DNA of 64,000 nucleotides from Enoplosus armatus. Lineage: Eukaryota > Chordata > Actinopteri > Centrarchiformes > Enoplosidae. The notes under the pieces were generated by a model. It had not been told where the DNA came from, made no database searches, and was given only the letters and a program-made list of their open reading frames with translations. The DNA is taken from positions 14,688,001 to 14,752,000 of the forward strand of contig NC_092186.1 of the NCBI RefSeq assembly GCF_043641665.1. Reading direction: 5' to 3'. This document shows positions 15,501 to 44,858 of the stretch, one piece after another. Position 1 is the stretch's first letter. Each line of letters opens with the position of its first letter. Position numbers and translations under genes: made by a program.

Positions 15501-15908
15501 TTCCCTCACTGCTCTTAGATCAGAGCAAACCACCACTTGGTGGCCATTTTGACCACAGGTTTTGCTCTCTCCGCCCCTTCTTGTTTTAATGTTTTGTGAG
15601 CCGTTAGATGCTAGACGGAGTGACTTGGACAGAGAGAAATATCCCTGCATGTAGCCCCGTGCTGTTTATATTTGGTATTTTGTTTTTGTTTTTACTTTGC
15701 TTCTGCAGGGTATTTGTCTGTTTTTGTGAACTTTGGATAAGTCCCACTGCTCTCCCACTTGTCTCCAAATTCCATCTAAACTACAAGTGGTTATAAGCAC
15801 AATCTTAATGGTGATATGAGAGGGGGCCAAAATAAAACAGTCCACATGTATCAAACCTGATATGAACCACCTCTTTCCCTTTTCTCCTCTCCTTCTGCCT
15901 TTCTGCAG

Positions 15909-34021
<18,113 letters not shown>

Positions 34022-34957
34022 CATTTCCTGTTTCCTTAAAGAACTTGTTTAACCTGCCCCTCCCCCTTTCTCCCTTCCCATCCTTCTTTCTCTTCCAGTC
34101 CATTTTTTTCTGTATCCTTCATGTTCCTCTCATCATTTTCTAATGATTTTCTTATTCTTGGAGAAGCCCTTCAAAGAAGACACAGATCTCAGGACTTTTT
34201 ATTTTCTTCCTCATGGCTGCCGAACACAGGCAAGCAAGGGATGCAAACATGGTGTAACACTTTTTTAACTTCCTCCACAACGCATCGGACTTTCTATTAA
34301 CATATTACCTATCTATTATTTTTCACTATTGCCGCGTTTCCAGGACTCCTCGTGATGGAAACTGAGGAAAGAAAACTGTGAACACAACAAACCTTAGACA
34401 ACCAAGAAGGCTGCTTATGCTCAACCTCCTCGAGACTTGTCCCTCCTTTTCTCCCCACCAATCTGCTTTTCCACATTTCTGTGCTTAGTTTGTTTCTCCA
34501 AGTGAAATCTTGTTACTCAGATAGTGGCCTTTTTGTATGTGGCCTATAAACAAAGAGAAGTGTCTATCAACGCTTTTACTAATTTCCTTTTTGAACAATG
34601 ACTTAATCAGTTTGGAACGGTGGGATGACTTGCAAAGACTTGATCCTAGAACAAACATCTATTCCTAGAGGAATGTTTTCTTTTTGTTTTTTTGTTTTCT
34701 TTTTTTGGTTCTGCAGAATTCCAAACTACACACAGATTCATCGGGTGTTTGGTGAATAGTTTTAATTTATTTGCTTTTATTGTTATTTTCTCTTCTCTTT
34801 TCCTCTTTTCTCTTTCAGTTTTATTTCTGTGTCCTCACTATATGGCTGAAGGATATTTAAACAGTTAAGAATTGGACAAAAGAGTTCCTCAGACTGACCA
34901 ATAGCTGCTGCTTTGATATATTTTAGTGGGTATAGAAATATATAAATATATATAATA

Positions 34958-35015
34958 TATATAGTATATATGGAATATTGGTATTTATGTACCAATATTT
35001 TATATATAATATATG
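34958..35015 (+). other. AU-rich hairpin in the insr 3' UTR
   Basis: AATATTGGTA (34974-34983) and TACCAATATT (34990-34999) form a perfect 10-bp stem around the 6-nt loop tttatg. In RNA the flanks continue pairing (two G-U pairs, then seven A-U pairs, one mismatch, then about five more), giving a stem of roughly 25 bp. Confidence 0.7.
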
Positions 35016-37163
35016 ACATATTGATGTTTTTGTAAATAGTTCATATTTGTAATATTTTTCATCAGAAGCTTTGCTAATATTTTGTTTTGCCAGGTTTTTT
35101 CTTTCTGGGTTTTTTTAATTTTCTTATTTTTATAGCCCCAGAAATCACACTAATCTACCATCAGTGCTCTCTTTGTCTTAGACCTCCAGTCCCCCTTTGA
35201 GCACTCTCTCCGTCTGGATGGGAAAGAAGAAAGCCCCGAAATATTGTCAACTCACTGCATCAATTTTTTTATAAACCTTGTTCCCACCGAGAGCTGTCAA
35301 TATTTGGAGGCAACTTTAATACAACAACGAAAACGTAGTAACCAAAAAAAAGCTTTATAAAAGGGGAATGAGGTCTTTCTAGGTGGAGGTGCACCTGATG
35401 TGTGTTTGTCTCGGTGTCTGCTGTCTCCCTCTGGTCAGGTCACGCTGGAGCTGAGGTCTGTATGTGTTTGTTATCACAGGTTTATTATGTCGTCCAAGTT
35501 GTCGTTTAACTGTCAGTGAGTTTAGAGAGTGTGTCAAGAGCTCGTCCTCGCCTGGTGATTGTACTTCCTCACGTTGGCGTAACAGTAATGGCTTTTCAGT
35601 TGTGTCTGTGCTGCTTGGATCAGGGCAGGGTGGGGAATTAACACCACCTCTCAGCCAAATGCAGGTGTAGTGGACGATAAGGGCCTTTTTTTAAATATTT
35701 TCTAGCATTAAAAGCACTCAAATTAAATCGGAGCGCAGTAGCATTCCCTTCTCATCTGACCTGAGATCTGGCACAGTCCAGGACCTCAGCATTAGATGGA
35801 AGGTTTTATTATATTCACACATTATGGTGTCCCCTCTCATTGTCGTTCAGTTAGGTTTGCTCTGCACCACACACACCTCCTGCCTGCACGCTCTCCCTCT
35901 TCAGTCTTCCTGAGGCTTCCCATTGGCTGCTGAACTCACTGCTCAAAATCAGGCTGTTGGAAATTTCCACATTTTGTGGTGGAGGGCTGGAGAAAAATAC
36001 GGAAAGTTCCAACTGCAGAGTCCACAGCAGGTAGTGGAGAGAGGGGCAGTCTCTCTATCTTTCAGTGTGTCTGAGAGAGAGAGAGAGAGGGAGGGAGTGT
36101 GTGAGTGATTGTTAATCCTATTATTCTCTCTGCTATCACATGCAGTTAGGCAGTCAGGACACAGTGTGCAGCAGCTATTTAACTCAGGTCTGACATTCCA
36201 GGATTTAGTTGGAACTGCTCGTTCCCTCGTCCCCCCCTGTTTTGCCTGCTTGCTGGCAGAGCTGATACCATCACCATCTGATTCAGAACACACATATGAA
36301 AGTCTTTCTTGTTTTTCCTTCTTAATAATCGAATATCCGACGTTTGTCCCTCCTGCCGGGAATCAGAAACATTCCTGTCAACTGTACCCTTAACACAGAG
36401 CTACAGAAAAGCTAGTAGTCCTCATTGCTGATTCCCTCATTGTCTCTCTTAGGATCATTAATTCACTATGACCTTTATGGCCGTCAGAGTTTCACAGCAG
36501 ATCCTCCGTATACGTGCGTCTCTCACTCTTTACAGCAGTCGATGACGTGGGAGGTGATAGCCAGCAGACGAGTAGAGATGTTTGGCTTTTTTCTGGACAC
36601 ACAGACCCGTGTGGTTGCCAATCTAGTCGAACAGCATTCAGCACTTATAGTATAGCCAAAGTGTTGGCAGCTTTCTGTCAACAGTGAGAACCCACAGAAT
36701 CAGAGTCAGAGAAAGCAGAGAAGCTGCCTCAATATTTTACCAGTGCCTTCTCAAACCCAGAGCCACGTCCAGGCTAGTTATATTGGCTAGTAACACACAC
36801 ACACAGGCCTCTGTGCTCTCTCTGTATTTTTTTTTTCTCATGAGGCAGGAGACGCATAGAAATCAAAGCTGCATCTACATTTGTGTTTTTAGGATTACAA
36901 CTTTGCTCTTTGCTGGAGGAGAAGTAGAAGTCTTTGGGGCAGTTTTTTAATTTTACATTTTTCTTTTCAGCTTGTTGCCAGCGTAAGGTTTGAACACTAA
37001 TGTTCACCTCGTGCTTTAGCAGTGACACTGTGGTTTGGCCAGAGTCTGTGCTGCTGGCACTCAGAGGCGCCCGAGGTTATGATGTAGATTTTAGCTAATT
37101 ATTCTGAGGAGTTACAATCTTGGGCTTTTGTACTTTGTAAATAATCTGTGACATAGTTTGGAG

Positions 37164-37169
37164 AATAAA
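37164..37169 (+). terminator. insr: Proximal poly(A) signal of insr (AATAAA)
   Basis: Canonical AATAAA 3.1 kb after the stop codon. It is followed by A-rich tracts (37174-37198), which could also cause internal priming in cDNA. Confidence 0.45.
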
Positions 37170-37672
37170 AGCAGAAAAAAAAGATATAAAAAAAAAAATC
37201 TGATGCCCGTCAGTTTTGCGTACATGACAGAAAAATGGTGGACCTTGGCTGTGTCACAGTTCCACACTGTATACTGATGCGAAATTGTTATCTTAATAGT
37301 ATATTGTTTTGGCAGTTAGTACTTCTTTGTACTTTGAGTGTACTTAATCTTCCAGTATAAACACACTACACAGTCAAAACCCAGTTAGAATTAGTATGTA
37401 GTATGGAAGTGGGACATGGCTCTTGTCTCCACCTTGACCTAGGTTGCTTATCTTGTGGTGGTGTTCACACGCATATGCAATTTTTAATTAAGATGGTGCC
37501 CATATCTTTGAAATACCAGATATTTATTTTATTATGATCATTGTCATTGTATAAGAAGAACACAGTTAGCTTTTTAGTCGAGCATTTTTAAGGTGTTTGA
37601 GAGTGGAGCGATGTAAAAGCCTAGTTTGTTTATTGTACAGGTGGAGTAGCTGGTGGTGAGCAGCAGGAGTGC

Positions 37673-37696
37673 TAGTTAGTTAGTTAGTTAGTTAGT
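37673..37696. repeat. (TTAG)n short tandem repeat
   Basis: Six TTAG units inside the presumed insr 3' UTR. Confidence 0.85.
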
Positions 37697-40427
37697 AAGT
37701 AATTGTCGTCGTCTTTGTGTTTGGCCAGAGTCTACCTCAGTGCATATGGAGGAATCAGTCTAAAGAGCCTAAATCATCCCCGTCAGTCAGTATCCCATGA
37801 TTTCAAGTAATATCACATTACCAACACTGCTGATGAATTTCTTTCCCCTGTGGTGTATTAATCCCCTCTGCCTCCTCAGTTTTCTCTTCTTCTTGAGCCT
37901 CGGGGTGGGGGGTGGGGGCTGTCATTGATATTGATATCATATGATATTGTTGGGAGCACGGCCCGTCACATTTTGGCCCTTTTCTGTTTTAAATGTCTCG
38001 ATGTTAATTTCCTTTCATTGGTATGGAGCTTAGGGACAAGCTTTCAAGATACACAAGTATCATCCCTCTCCTTATACTTTCCACCCCTAGCAATTATTAA
38101 ATGTGGAACATCAGGCAGTAAATTGGCTTCATGGACAGTCTATCCTTTTCATTGCTACTACATTTTATGAAACTACTCACAGGAGGCTTCCCCCTGGGCT
38201 CTGGGAGAAGCAGTGTAGCTTTATTGTGTGTGTATTCCCCTTTTCCACATACACCAATCCAGGACTGTATTTAAGTAGCGGCTCTACTGGTTTCTGAGGA
38301 TGTGACATCACCATGAGTCAAAAAGAAAAGAAAGTCTCTTGACTCTCTCAATGCATATCTGTGATCACCTACAGCCAAGGCTAACCGAGCTCAGCCCTGG
38401 ACCCTCATGCTTTTTAAAAATCACATCTAGACTAAACCTGTTGTCTGGCAGAAAGCCCTACTCTTCTTCAGTCTGTCAATCTGTCATCAAAACAGTTAGC
38501 GTTCAATCTCCTCCAGTCGTTGTCGGTTTATTTGTCTGTTTCTCTGTTTTGATTTTTGTTGTGTATGTATATTTTTTCTACTGTGAATATCAAGAGATGA
38601 CCTTTTTATTTTCTGTCAATGCCATGGATTGGGTCTGTTTTGGCTGATCAGGACACTGATGTCTGGGCTGGTTAAAAAGTTTTAAAGAAGAGGACTCCTC
38701 TCTGGACTGGGACAATCCTGTGTGCCATAATAACTATTAACAGACATGAAATCTAGATTGTAACTTTTCGTCTCAGGGAGGCGGCCTGATGCTTTGTGGT
38801 TGGAGGATAAAGAGGACGAGGAGGAAGAAGAGCTACCTACCTACCTTTTATCTACTCTGACTGAAGCGCAAGTTCTCAGCATCCTTGCAAAAAAAGCAAA
38901 ATGGAGATGATAAGCCCAAGGACACGTTTTCAACAACAAAAACCCCAAACACCCTTTTGAAAAAAATCTTTTGAACTTTTTCTGCCCCGTTGAAGATAAT
39001 CAGGAATCCTCCTCTCTCCCTGACGTGATGTGGTCTGGACTGCCCTCTAGCGGTTGGATGGGAGCGTTGCAGGTCAGGGGTGGCAAAGCAAACAGGGCCC
39101 CCCGACCCATAGTGCCTTGCTCAGACTAACGGCCAACCTGACCCCCTCCCACCCAGTCCACTCCCCCCCAGTATCTCCACCAATCACTAAAGAGGATTTC
39201 CCACTTCTAAACTTGAGATGAAAACACATTCTGAGAAAAATATAAAACTGCCTGGTGGGAAAATACTGTAATTTAGATTATGATGATTTTTACCAAAAAA
39301 AAGAAAAAACAATGTTGAACTTATGTCTCTTCTCTGCTGAGCTCTGGCTTGCTTTTTGCATGGAAAATGAATTATCTATACCAGCGGATAGCTTGATAAT
39401 TTGATGCTCACTGATTTTGCTTCTCATCAGTCTGTTTTTGACAACAACGCCCCAAAGCACATGCAAAAACCCATGATTAGCAACAAGTGATTGCATTACA
39501 ATTGGGGATTTCCATTTGAAATGCATTCAGTTGTTTCATGATGAACTGATTAATAAGCTCTTAACTGTAAATAGCAGCAGATCCCCCCTGGAAAACGAAA
39601 GCACTTGATTTTAGGGAAGTTTAGGTTTGTTTTGTTGAACTCTGAAGACCTAAAAAGCGGTTGGACAGAGCATGCTAGTAACACAGCGCAGGGTGAGAAC
39701 AAAGCATTGTATGTATTATTGTTTTGTTTTAAAGAAAAGAAAAAAGTATTACATTTTAGAGATGTTGATTTCTATTTTTTTTAGCCAAAGTATGGAGGGC
39801 AAATACAATTACTATTTCTGACTGTAAACTTTTACTACTCTTGTACATTATGAATTTAACATTGTTATCAATGTGTATATAACTTTTTTTCTAAATTTAA
39901 AAAGATAGATGTTTTGTTTTTGTTTTGTTTTCATGACACAACCCACTACACAGAAAAGAGCAGAGTCGAGTCTGTCGATGTATTTAACAGGAGCAGCACA
40001 ACTCCAGTCTGAGGGCTTAACCCTGTGTAACGAGACATAAACAGTATGTGGCCTGAAACGTTTCGCATTGAACCCTGCTCTTAATCCGATGCATGTTCTG
40101 AATGTTGGCCAACAAGAAGTCATGCATTTCCACCACCCCACCCAGCCACAGCAGCATGTCACCCATAAAGCCTTTCTTGTGTCACAAATATGTCACCTAT
40201 CACAGATGTTGTATGAAATTGTTTCTGACAAGAGACGTGTGTTAAGTTTGCAAATGTGTTTTGTTTTTTTTTTTATGTGAAAAACTGGAAAAGACCACTG
40301 CACATCCTTTTGAAGAAGAGGAAACATGAGTGATAAAATCCTGAATAAGCTAAAAACAAGAAAAACTTCACTGATGGTTCAGCAACCATACATCTTTAAG
40401 TTTAGACTGTAAAGCTGGAGGTGTTCT

Positions 40428-40988
40428 AGGAATAGTTATACACTTTTGGAAAATATGCTTAATTTGCTTTCTTGCCAAGAGTTGGATGAGCATCCGGTTA
40501 GCCTTAGCTTAGCAGAAAGAATACAAACAGGTGGAAACAGCTAGCCTGTCTCTGTCCAAAGGTAACAAAATCTGCCCACCAGCACCTCTTAATGTTACAA
40601 ATGAACACATTATATCTTTTATAACAAAAATTTGACGTTTTACTGGGGGTTATGTGCTAAGCTAGACCATTTCTTGACTGGGAGCAGTAACTTCCTTCCT
40701 GGCCAAGAAATAGTACAACTTTTAAAATTACGCTTTTAAAATGTTGGGATTTTTTTTTGTATGGATCAAACGAGATGTAACATGTTAATTATTGAGCTTT
40801 AGAGGTGTTGGTAGGCAGATTTTGTTACCTTTTGGCAGAACCACGCTAGCCGTTTGCCCCTGTGCTAAGCTAAGCTAGCCGGCTGCTAACAGACAGGAAT
40901 GAGAGTGGCATTGTTCCTCTCATCTACCTATAAGTCTCTGCCAGAAAGTGAGCAAGCTTGTTTTCTAAATTGTCGATCTATTCCTTTT
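40428..40988. mobile_element. Fold-back MITE (long inverted repeat)
   Basis: The left arm (about 40428-40640) and the reverse complement of the right arm (about 40765-40988) share long matches. One is aggtaacaaaatctgcc, followed in both arms by 'accagcacctct' or 'accaacacctct'. Another is cagctagcctg against cggctagcgtg. The outer ends share aggaatag and tagatgag/tggatgag. The centre holds a small palindrome (ATTTCTTG...CAAGAAAT, 40670-40728). The sequence resembles a very common teleost repeat. No open frame is present. Confidence 0.8.
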
Positions 40989-41710
40989 AAGGAGGCTCAG
41001 CGTAAAGGTTGAAACACCTTCAGCTATGAATGAATTAAGTACTTAAGTGACTTAAGTATTAAGTCAGTAGTGTGACGATGAACTGTTCATATTTGTGTTA
41101 TTGATTAGGGAGAGATACGCCATTGTTTAAAGATAGACAGTGGGGGGGCGTTGCAGGTGTGGTGACAAATCTGAGGAAAAGCAGCCTCTTCTTCCGTTTT
41201 AAGAGTCATCTGTCGGTCCAGTGGTCTGCTCCAGTTTACACACCAATACCTTTATATTTATCTCTGTCCTGTTCCCTGTGCTGTATGTTGTTTAAATCAA
41301 TGGAGTTGTGTCTGTGTCGTCCTTGGTTGAAGTCTTTACCACAGCTTTCTTTGTCTCTGATCGCTGCTCCTCCTCTTCTTCCTCCTCTCTGTGTCCTTCA
41401 AGTCTCTTTCTTTCCTCAGTGCACATAGGTGGTCCCCAGAATGCTGTGTGTAGTCTTGCAGGATACCTCTTTATTAATGTCATTTATTGCAGATGAATAT
41501 GCTGATGTATTAATTTTTGGGATATGTTGTGTATACATTATGTTGAGACATCGGTGCGTATGCAGACAGCAGGTGTGTATATGTGTGTATGTACAGTCCA
41601 AACCCCAAACCCGCAACCCACAGAGATCGCTTCATCCCTCACACTGGATCCAAATGTGCCATTATCTTTATGTATCACATATATCAACATATTGAACACA
41701 CACACTGTCA

Positions 41711-41734
41711 CACATACACACACACACACACACA
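41711..41734. repeat. (CA)n microsatellite
   Basis: About 12 CA units near the end of the presumed 3' UTR. Confidence 0.85.
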
Positions 41735-41864
41735 GAAATACATGCATATTGTACAGGATCAAAAATGTGCCATGACTAAATGAACGCTTGACAATTTATT
41801 TTTTCTATGTTTTCAAAGGAGAGCCAAGTAGTGACATGTACAGAAAATGTTGCAATGATATGAA

Positions 41865-41929
41865 AATAAAAATCTTGCTGTGTGTAAATTATTCAACAAT
41901 TAACTGTTTATATTAAAATTATGAATAAA
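41865..41929 (+). terminator. insr: Distal poly(A) signals of insr (two AATAAA)
   Basis: AATAAA at 41865-41870 and 41924-41929. The first is followed at once by cttgctgtgtgtaaatt, a GU-rich downstream element. They are the best candidates for the end of a long insr transcript. Confidence 0.5.
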
Positions 41930-42107
41930 ATTATTGGAGAATACGTGTCTTCTCGCACTTTTTAACTTTGAACTGGCAGCAATTAGAAAAACCTTAATAA
42001 TAGAATTACAAGTCACCTTTTAGTTAACCTACATACGACCAAAGACTAATTGTTATCACTTCACTGATGAAGACTGAGACGCAGTTGAAAGAGTTAAGTT
42101 TTTTTTT

Positions 42108-42237
42108 TCACCAGTGGAGGAAAGCAATAAAGTAGAGTTTCCCAAGTATTCTACTTGAGTACAATTTTGAGGTATTTTACTTTAGTATTTCCATTTTAGG
42201 CTACTTTAAACTTTTACCTATACAGCTGCAGTTACTG
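42108..42237. mobile_element. 'acttgagta' teleost MITE fragment
   Basis: Contains ccagtggaggaaag, tctacttgagtacaattttg, aggtattttactttagtatt and tccattttaggctac. This wording matches a highly repeated non-autonomous element of fish genomes. A fuller copy is at 43953-44435. Confidence 0.65.
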
Positions 42238-42246
42238 CTGTATATA

Positions 42247-42282
<36 letters not shown>
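42238..42282. repeat. (TA)n microsatellite
   Basis: Imperfect TA run abutting the MITE fragment. Confidence 0.85.
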
Positions 42283-42283
<1 letters not shown>

Positions 42284-43952
42284 TTATATACCACAAGCAC
42301 AAGATCGTATATGTGTGATATAAGATGACCTTATAAACATGGTGTATTTTACTTTCTTGCTCGCTGTCATTTTAAACAATATATACATATATATGTTTTT
42401 GTGTATTTATTATCAATTATATTTATTGCAGAATCAGTTAGGGGCTTGTAAAATATTCTTTTTCGTTCATTGTAAGCCCTTACGCTCCTCACTGCTTGTG
42501 AATTGCATTTCGTGGGAAAACTGCTAATGCACATGAGCCTCAGCGTTCATTCACACACTAAGATGTCAAAGTAAAAGGTGACGAGCGGCGTGGTACAGCG
42601 TGCATTGGGGTGAAGTCGTGCTCTGACTGAAACCACTATAAACGCAGCTAGTTCCTCCTAACCCAGTTTCTCAAGGCTGTGCAGGGGAGCATAAAGCTGC
42701 AAAACATGAAGATGCCGAACACGAGCCCAGAGATCAGACTAATGAAAGTCATGAGATAACACTGCAACTCAGTGATGGGTGTACGTGTGCACTGCCTATT
42801 AGTTTTACTTTAGTTAGTAGATGATGAAATCCGTTTAAAAAGAAAAAAAAAAAAAAAAGGTTCACTGTCACTCACTGACAACACAAGACTTCAAAACTGG
42901 TTGTGTTTATGTGTTTATGCACTGCTGTGCGGCGATGGAGAGTGTGAGCTGCCATAACATGTTTCAAAGCAGCAGAGATGTGTGAAACTATGTGCGGGGG
43001 CATTCAGCTGCACTTGGTTCTCAGCTGCACAGAATGAGAAAAAAGAGGAAGCAGGGTTAAGATCCTGTGGCTGCCTCTCTGCTGTCAGTGTGAGGACGAG
43101 CCCGACGTCACAGAACGCAGTCCAACTCTGAAGGACTTCACACCATCTCCTCTCCTCTCTCTGGCCTGTTCTGGTGAACAGATAGGATTTACATGCTGCC
43201 ACCTGTGACCTATCATTAAATGTAAGTAGAGTTTATTGCTTTTCTGTGGTTTGAGTTGTGATCTGCACACTAGGGCCCAAATTGTTACTTGTATTTGTCT
43301 GTGCATTGTGTGAAACGTGAGGTATTTTTCAGCAGAAGAAAGAACTCTGCTTTAATACGTTTCTACTTGCCTCCTCTGTGCCAGTGCTCTGCCTGCTCTG
43401 TCTGTGGGAAAGTAAGGAGACTTTTCCACTTGATGTGCAGTGAGCTGAACTTGACAGTCATCTGTAGCTACACTTGTGCAAATTAAGAAGCGCAATGGTT
43501 GCAACAATTGTCAGGCTCTGTGTCTAGTAGCTGTGGCAGTAAGAGAAACGCTCTCTGGCGTATATCGTTCATCATATCATTCCTGTGTGCGCTTTCTTTT
43601 AGCATTTTAAAAGACTTCACTTGCTTTACTTCTTCACAGAGGATGTGGTGATTCGTGCCCCTGTGACTCAGAATAAGAAAAAAAAACTGCATGTATCATT
43701 GCCCTATAGTTTCATTGCGTATACTTCCTTCTCGTTTTCTGTCTCTGCCCTATTTCCTTAAAACAATGGCATCTTTAAACTGGAACAATAAAACATGCTT
43801 TTATAAGGCATTTAATTCGATACTGAGAGTTGATTGAGATGTTATACAATTAAAATACACATTTCCTCCCTTTACTATCCCTCTGTTCACTCCTGTGTCA
43901 CCCCAAACACCCATTTCTGATTTCCTCCTTTGTCTCTTGTCTTCCATCACCA

Positions 43953-44435
43953 GTGAAAGACGTACTCAGAACATTTTCTTAAGTAAAAGTACCAATACAA
44001 CAATGTAAAAATACTAGGGTCACAGGATGTAGGGGGTTGTGAGATGATTAATGGGTTAGGAAAGAAAGAAAATCAAAGTTCTTCTACACAAATGTGTATT
44101 AACCTTTTTTTAAATCTTTGCTTTTTGTGAAATATTGGAACTGTTATTTAAATGAAACCATCTGAGAAGTTTAGAGGGGAAATCTCTCTTGGTGGAACTG
44201 CTGATAAACCTGTGACATGAGCCCCAAGAAGACTTTGCTTTTTTGTTTTGCATTGTATTTTATAAGCTCATCATATGTTTTTTAATGTAAAACCTTAACT
44301 TGAAAAGTAACTACAGCTGTTAGATGAATGTAGTGGAGTAACAAGTACAATATTATATTATATTATATTATATATTAAGTAGAAGTATAAAGTAGCATAA
44401 AAAAACACAGGTAAAGGTACTTAGTTACTTTCCAC
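43953..44435. mobile_element. 'acttgagta' teleost MITE, interrupted copy
   Basis: The left part has gtactcagaacattttctta, agtaaaagtaccaatacaac and aatgtaaaaatact. The right part has agtaactacagctgttagat, gaatgtagtggagtaac, gtagaagtataaagtagcat and gtacttagttactttccac. These are both ends of the same common element. About 270 nt of unrelated sequence lies between them, and a local (ATATT)n run sits at 44349-44376. Confidence 0.7.
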
Positions 44436-44529
44436 AGCTTATAAAATGTCGACAGTAAAGTTTTTCCTTTTTCCTTAAGTTGCTATTAGAAACTAGAAGA
44501 AGCAAAACACTTCATCTTCCTCGCCTCCT

Positions 44530-44782
44530 TTTCTCTTCCTGCCTTCTCTTCCAACTGTCACCTTTTCTCCTTTTTTGCCCTCCTCCTCTTCTCTTTTTTT
44601 CTGGAGGTAATCCCCGACCAGCAGCTCTCTGTTCCTTGCCTTGGACTCTCTCTCTCTCACTCTCTCTCTCTTTCTCAACTCCCCTCCCTCCGTCCCTCCG
44701 CCCCCCCACACCCTCCCTGGGTGCCAGAGCTCCAGCGTGAGTGAGCTCCAGTTCCAGCTGGCCTCCTCACTGCGCTGCACCT
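44530..44782 (+). promoter_or_regulatory. arhgef18: Putative arhgef18 upstream/5' UTR region (CT-rich)
   Basis: Strongly pyrimidine-rich stretch (44560-44720). No TATA box stands out. An in-frame TGA at 44738-44740 closes the reading frame 14 codons before the chosen ATG. Assignment as promoter or leader is inferred from position only. Confidence 0.3.
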
Positions 44783-44858
44783 ATGGCGGACTCTCCTCTT
44801 AACCACTCCTGGCCCTCCTTCTCCAAACTCTGGATGAAGAGATGGTCCTTCAAGAGAG
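44783..44858 (+). CDS. arhgef18: arhgef18 putative first coding exon
   Basis: ATG 45 nt after an in-frame TGA. Encodes MADSPLNHSWPSFSK and LWMKRWSFKR, a basic, Trp-rich N terminus. Donor gtacgg follows AGAGAG. It joins in phase with the exon at 49055. Choice of start rests on the upstream stop and the clean join. I do not recognise this N terminus in mammals. Confidence 0.6.

Larger units (their letters stand above)
1..15908 (+). other. insr: insr intron upstream of exon 3 (3' part of a large intron)
   Basis: No credible coding exon is visible on either strand. Open frames are short, low in complexity or broken, and none resembles the large L1/Cys-rich exon 2 of the receptor. By comparison with human INSR, this is the 3' part of intron 2, which is very long in mammals. 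It holds dinucleotide repeats (about 155-182, 528-587, 7528-7565, 12485-12516), GA/CT-rich stretches at 6570-6770 and 7840-8450, and a possible decayed SINE near 8.6-8.8 kb. It ends in a polypyrimidine tract and the acceptor ttctgcag at 15901-15908. Confidence 0.8.
34022..41945 (+). other. insr: insr 3' UTR (probable, long) with alternative ends
   Basis: No coding exon is seen for 10 kb after the stop. Poly(A) signals AATAAA lie at 37164-37169 and, paired 59 nt apart, at 41865-41870 and 41924-41929. The later pair has GT-rich sequence close by. A short 3' UTR of about 3.2 kb and a long one of about 7.9 kb are therefore both plausible. The region contains an AU-rich hairpin (34958-35015), a TTAG repeat and a fold-back transposon (40428-40988). 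The true end is inferred, not shown. Confidence 0.5.
41946..44782. other. Intergenic region between insr and arhgef18
   Basis: No gene seen. It holds two copies of an 'acttgagta'-type MITE (42108-42237 and 43953-44435), a TA microsatellite, and a CT-rich stretch just before the arhgef18 start codon. Confidence 0.7.

Noticed and set aside
15062..15518. Overlapping 117- and 119-codon frames on opposite strands
   Set aside because: The two frames overlap on opposite strands and neither resembles a known protein; chance frames in intron sequence.
41123..41428. 101-codon frame near the end of the insr 3' UTR
   Set aside because: Low-complexity Ser/Leu/Pro-rich frame with no domain, in presumed untranslated sequence.
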